The position numbers and the translations under genes are program-made. 15,861 nucleotides of DNA. Source: JAHEYF01 sp045805185 (GTDB taxonomy: Bacteria; Bacteroidota; Bacteroidia; B-17B0; Aurantibacillaceae). The stretch spans positions 1-15,861 of the forward strand of contig JBJMLS010000126.1 in assembly GCA_045805185.1 (NCBI GenBank), written 5' to 3'. Positions 14,702 through 15,861 of the stretch are shown one piece after another. Every line of letters begins with the position of its first letter. Within the stretch, counting starts at the first letter, position 1. Below the pieces are notes generated by a model. It had not been told where the DNA came from and searched no databases. It was given only the letters and a program-made list of their open reading frames with translations.

Positions 14702-15100
14702 CTATTCCGGATAAATATCCACATTGAGGTAAAGGTGTACGTCTACATCTTCATCCTTATCCTTGCCAGGGATCCAGGCGGGCATGCTGTTGAATACGCG
14801 GACCACTTCGCTGTCAATTTTTTCATAACCGCAGGTTTGCAGTACCTGGACATCTTTTATTTTTCCATTTTTAGCAACGGTAAAACTAACAAAATTGTTA
14901 CCCTGGAAATTGATCAGCCGGAATTCGAAAAAGTACTCGATATTTCTGTGTAAAAAAGCCTTCAGTGAATCTTCGCCTCCCGGGAACCGGGGCATCTCAT
15001 CCACATCCGCAAAAACACGTTTTTCCAGTGGGGCATTATTTTGAGCGCAAAGGCACAGGTTCAGAAAAACAAAGCAAATAATAAGAATGCCCTTTTTCAT
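14702..15100 (-). CDS. Small secreted TonB-C-domain protein, copy 1 (132 aa)
   Basis: ATG 15100 begins a signal peptide (MKKGILIICFVFLNLCLCAQ); the frame is open 16 codons further, but that start would overlap the upstream gene. The body is MPRFPGGEDSLKAFLHRN (36-53), NNFVSFTVAKNGKIKDVQVL, TCGYEKIDSEVVRVFNSMPAW and PGKDKDEDVDVHLYL, the TonB C-terminal pattern. As in its neighbour there is no retained membrane anchor or proline-rich linker. The pair share MPxFPGGEDSL, a Cys-Gly in the middle and the same length, indicating tandem duplication followed by divergence. It lies 31 nt after the AsmA-like gene and is probably in its operon. Confidence 0.85.
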   Translation of the reverse strand: MKKGILIICFVFLNLCLCAQNNAPLEKRVFADVDEMPRFPGGEDSLKAFLHRNIEYFFEFRLINFQGNNFVSFTVAKNGKIKDVQVLQTCGYEKIDSEVVRVFNSMPAWIPGKDKDEDVDVHLYLNVDIYPE

Positions 15101-15131
15101 AAAAATTAAAACTACGCAAAATTTATTAGAA

Positions 15132-15861
15132 TTAAAAATCCCCGTCATCTTCCGTTTCTTCTTTTATGGTTTTTCCCTTTTCCTTTAACGGAGTTTCCTG
15201 CCGCTTACCTTCTTTCTTTTTCTGATCACCGAAATCGACCTGAAATTTCTGGTCTGCCTTTTTCACTTCTTCATTCTTATTTTTAAAATTTGCAGTGTCT
15301 TTCTTAAATAATCCGAATTCCTCGAAAAGTATTTTTTTCAGGTTCTTTTTTTCTTCTTTTATATCTTCTTTGATCTTATCTTTCATCCCTCTCCTGTCGT
15401 ATTTAATAATGGGCTTGTCCAGTGTACCTGTCATCGTGAGGAATACGGCCCGCTTGTTATCAGGATCATTTTCAACCAGTGAAAGCTCTTCATCCAATTG
15501 TTTATTCTTACCCGGACGCTTTGCTAACACCTCGCTCAAAAGGAGCCGGATGTGGTAATCGATCTCATTGTTAAACGTATGGGTTCCATAAAAATCCATA
15601 TTCATTGCATTGTTCTTAATGCTTGTTCTGGAAATACTGATCACCTCCTCCTTTATTTCAATGCGGCTCTGCAACGTAGCAAATTTTATATCCTGGAGTT
15701 CTTTCAGCTCAACATATTTCGACAAACTTTCAAGAGGCTTGTAATTCACCAGCTGACCACGCTCAATGGTAAGGTCGCAGCTTGCAACAATGCTTTTTGG
15801 GTCAACTGCCAGGGCCCTGCTCCACCGTGAGGAAAAATCAATGCTGGCTGTAGCAATTCCA
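15132..15861 (-). CDS. AsmA-like protein, C-terminal part (5' end outside the window)
   Basis: The frame is open to the right edge (242 codons visible); the GTG at 15749 is an internal Val (GQLVNYKPL), not the start. Features match the C-terminal AsmA-like region of large Bacteroidota envelope proteins: DLTIERGQLVNYKPLESLSKYV, then LQDIKFATLQSRIEI, ISRTSIKNNAMNMDFYGTHTF, IDYHIRLLLSEVL and VFLTMTGTLDKPIIKYD. AsmA-family proteins are inner-membrane-anchored, periplasm-spanning proteins tied to outer-membrane lipid and protein homeostasis. After the domain comes a long Lys/Glu-rich tail (about 95 residues, ending EETEDDGDF), likely disordered or coiled. It is followed after 31 nt by the first TonB-C-domain gene. 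Confidence 0.8.
   Translation of the reverse strand, partial: GIATASIDFSSRWSRALAVDPKSIVASCDLTIERGQLVNYKPLESLSKYVELKELQDIKFATLQSRIEIKEEVISISRTSIKNNAMNMDFYGTHTFNNEIDYHIRLLLSEVLAKRPGKNKQLDEELSLVENDPDNKRAVFLTMTGTLDKPIIKYDRRGMKDKIKEDIKEEKKNLKKILFEEFGLFKKDTANFKNKNEEVKKADQKFQVDFGDQKKKEGKRQETPLKEKGKTIKEETEDDGDF

Noticed and set aside
1..15861. CRISPR array, tRNA, rRNA or insertion sequence
   Set aside because: I saw no regularly spaced repeats, no tRNA-like cloverleaf, no rRNA sequence and no transposase frame in the window.

Overview
The window looks like chromosomal DNA of a member of the Bacteroidota; I cannot name a genus. The evidence is a C-terminal sorting domain of the type IX secretion system (T9SS) on a secreted glycosidase, a second orphan sorting domain, a DUF4294 protein, secreted TonB-C-domain proteins with an MPxFPGG motif, a surface-type lipoprotein signal, many small SP-I outer-membrane barrels, and candidate promoters of the Bacteroidota TAnnTTTG type. 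There is no rRNA, tRNA, CRISPR array, transposase or phage structural gene.

Region 1 (1-7379, all minus strand, read from 7379 down to 1) is one tightly packed gene string with 4-bp ATGA overlaps or gaps of at most 11 bp. In transcription order it holds: a 709-aa fibre-like surface protein with a C-terminal S74/chaperone-like block; a 599-aa family GH16 glycosidase with a T9SS sorting domain; two tandem 187-aa barrel-like paralogues; a third, truncated copy; a 241-aa barrel protein; an orphan T9SS sorting domain lying in frame just after that gene's stop; a 234-aa barrel-like protein; and a lipoprotein cut by the window edge. The last 3.4 kb is visibly more AT-rich and carries two probable recombination junctions. 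No SusC/SusD pair is present, so this is not a classical polysaccharide utilisation locus.

Region 2 (7380-7764) is non-coding. It holds a three-armed structure able to form alternative hairpins and two REP-like repeats.

Region 3 (7765-10167, minus) is an envelope protein joining a CAP/SCP domain to an OmpA-like domain. A divergent spacer with a perfect 10-bp inverted repeat separates it from region 4.

Region 4 (10397-12543, plus) holds a biotin carboxylase and a DUF4294 protein. Region 5 (12602-15861, minus) holds a membrane histidine kinase with a duplicated sensor module, two tandem small secreted TonB-C-domain proteins, and the C-terminal part of an AsmA-like protein that runs off the right edge.

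Regions 3-5 look like ordinary core envelope and metabolic genes. Region 1 is the accessory part and the most likely place for undescribed biology: a surface module of fibre, secreted glycan hydrolase, barrel proteins and surface lipoprotein, undergoing duplication and domain exchange.
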